Shown here piece by piece: positions 14,157 to 14,183 of a DNA stretch of 14,183 nt; within the stretch, counting starts at the first letter, position 1; each line of letters begins with the position of its first letter. Location: contig NZ_JAWOAR010000220.1 of the NCBI RefSeq assembly GCF_046498435.1, forward strand, positions 1 to 14,183, in the 5' to 3' direction. Under the pieces are notes generated by a model. That model was not told the DNA's origin. It saw nothing but the letters and a program-made list of their open reading frames with translations, and did not search any database. Made by a program: the position numbers and the translations under genes. This DNA comes from Longimonas sp046498435. GTDB taxonomy: Bacteria > Bacteroidota > Rhodothermia > Rhodothermales > Salinibacteraceae.

Positions 14157-14183
14157 TTTGGGGAGAGGGCAGTGCTCAATGTG

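Overview
The window looks like a chromosomal segment of a GC-rich member of the Bacteroidota/Rhodothermota, probably close to Salinibacter or Salisaeta. Four things point there: a PorQ-type protein of the type IX secretion system, an enlarged SecA of about 1170 residues without the usual C-terminal zinc motif, a tmRNA whose tag reads ADDYTYAMAA, and genes without clear Shine-Dalgarno sequences. The assignment is an inference from family knowledge; no search was run. Most of the window is GC-rich (a hand count of bases 1981-2040 gives about 65%). The first 560 bases or so are strikingly AT-rich (about 29% GC over three hand-counted lines).

Layout: (1) 1-607, AT-rich, holds the 3' part of an unrecognised gene and then non-coding DNA. 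(2) 608-1383 has queD (minus strand) and tRNA-Leu(CAG) (plus) with a clean terminator. (3) 1666-3642 is a two-gene minus-strand operon, mazG followed after 3 bp by a type III polyketide synthase. (4) 3880-4321 is the tmRNA gene ssrA and its terminator, with short tandem duplications on both sides. (5) 4386-5540 has a palindromic repeat, a 68-residue membrane protein (minus) and a DinB/DUF1569-like protein (plus) preceded by three evenly spaced heptamers. (6) 5566-12618 is a minus-strand run of secA, recN and a phosphohexomutase, each separated by about 180-230 bp and so perhaps transcribed separately. (7) 12921-13901 is porQ (plus), divergent from secA. (8) The right end has no gene but carries two different palindromic repeats.

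The genes are mainly housekeeping: protein export (SecA) beside a type IX secretion component (PorQ), ribosome rescue (tmRNA), nucleotide-pool clean-up (MazG), double-strand-break repair (RecN), tRNA modification (QueD) and sugar-phosphate metabolism (phosphohexomutase). I found no convincing new multi-gene system. The points most worth a second look are the AT-rich left edge, the mazG-PKS operon, the palindromic repeats, the 13-bp-periodic heptamers and the atypical SecA tail.
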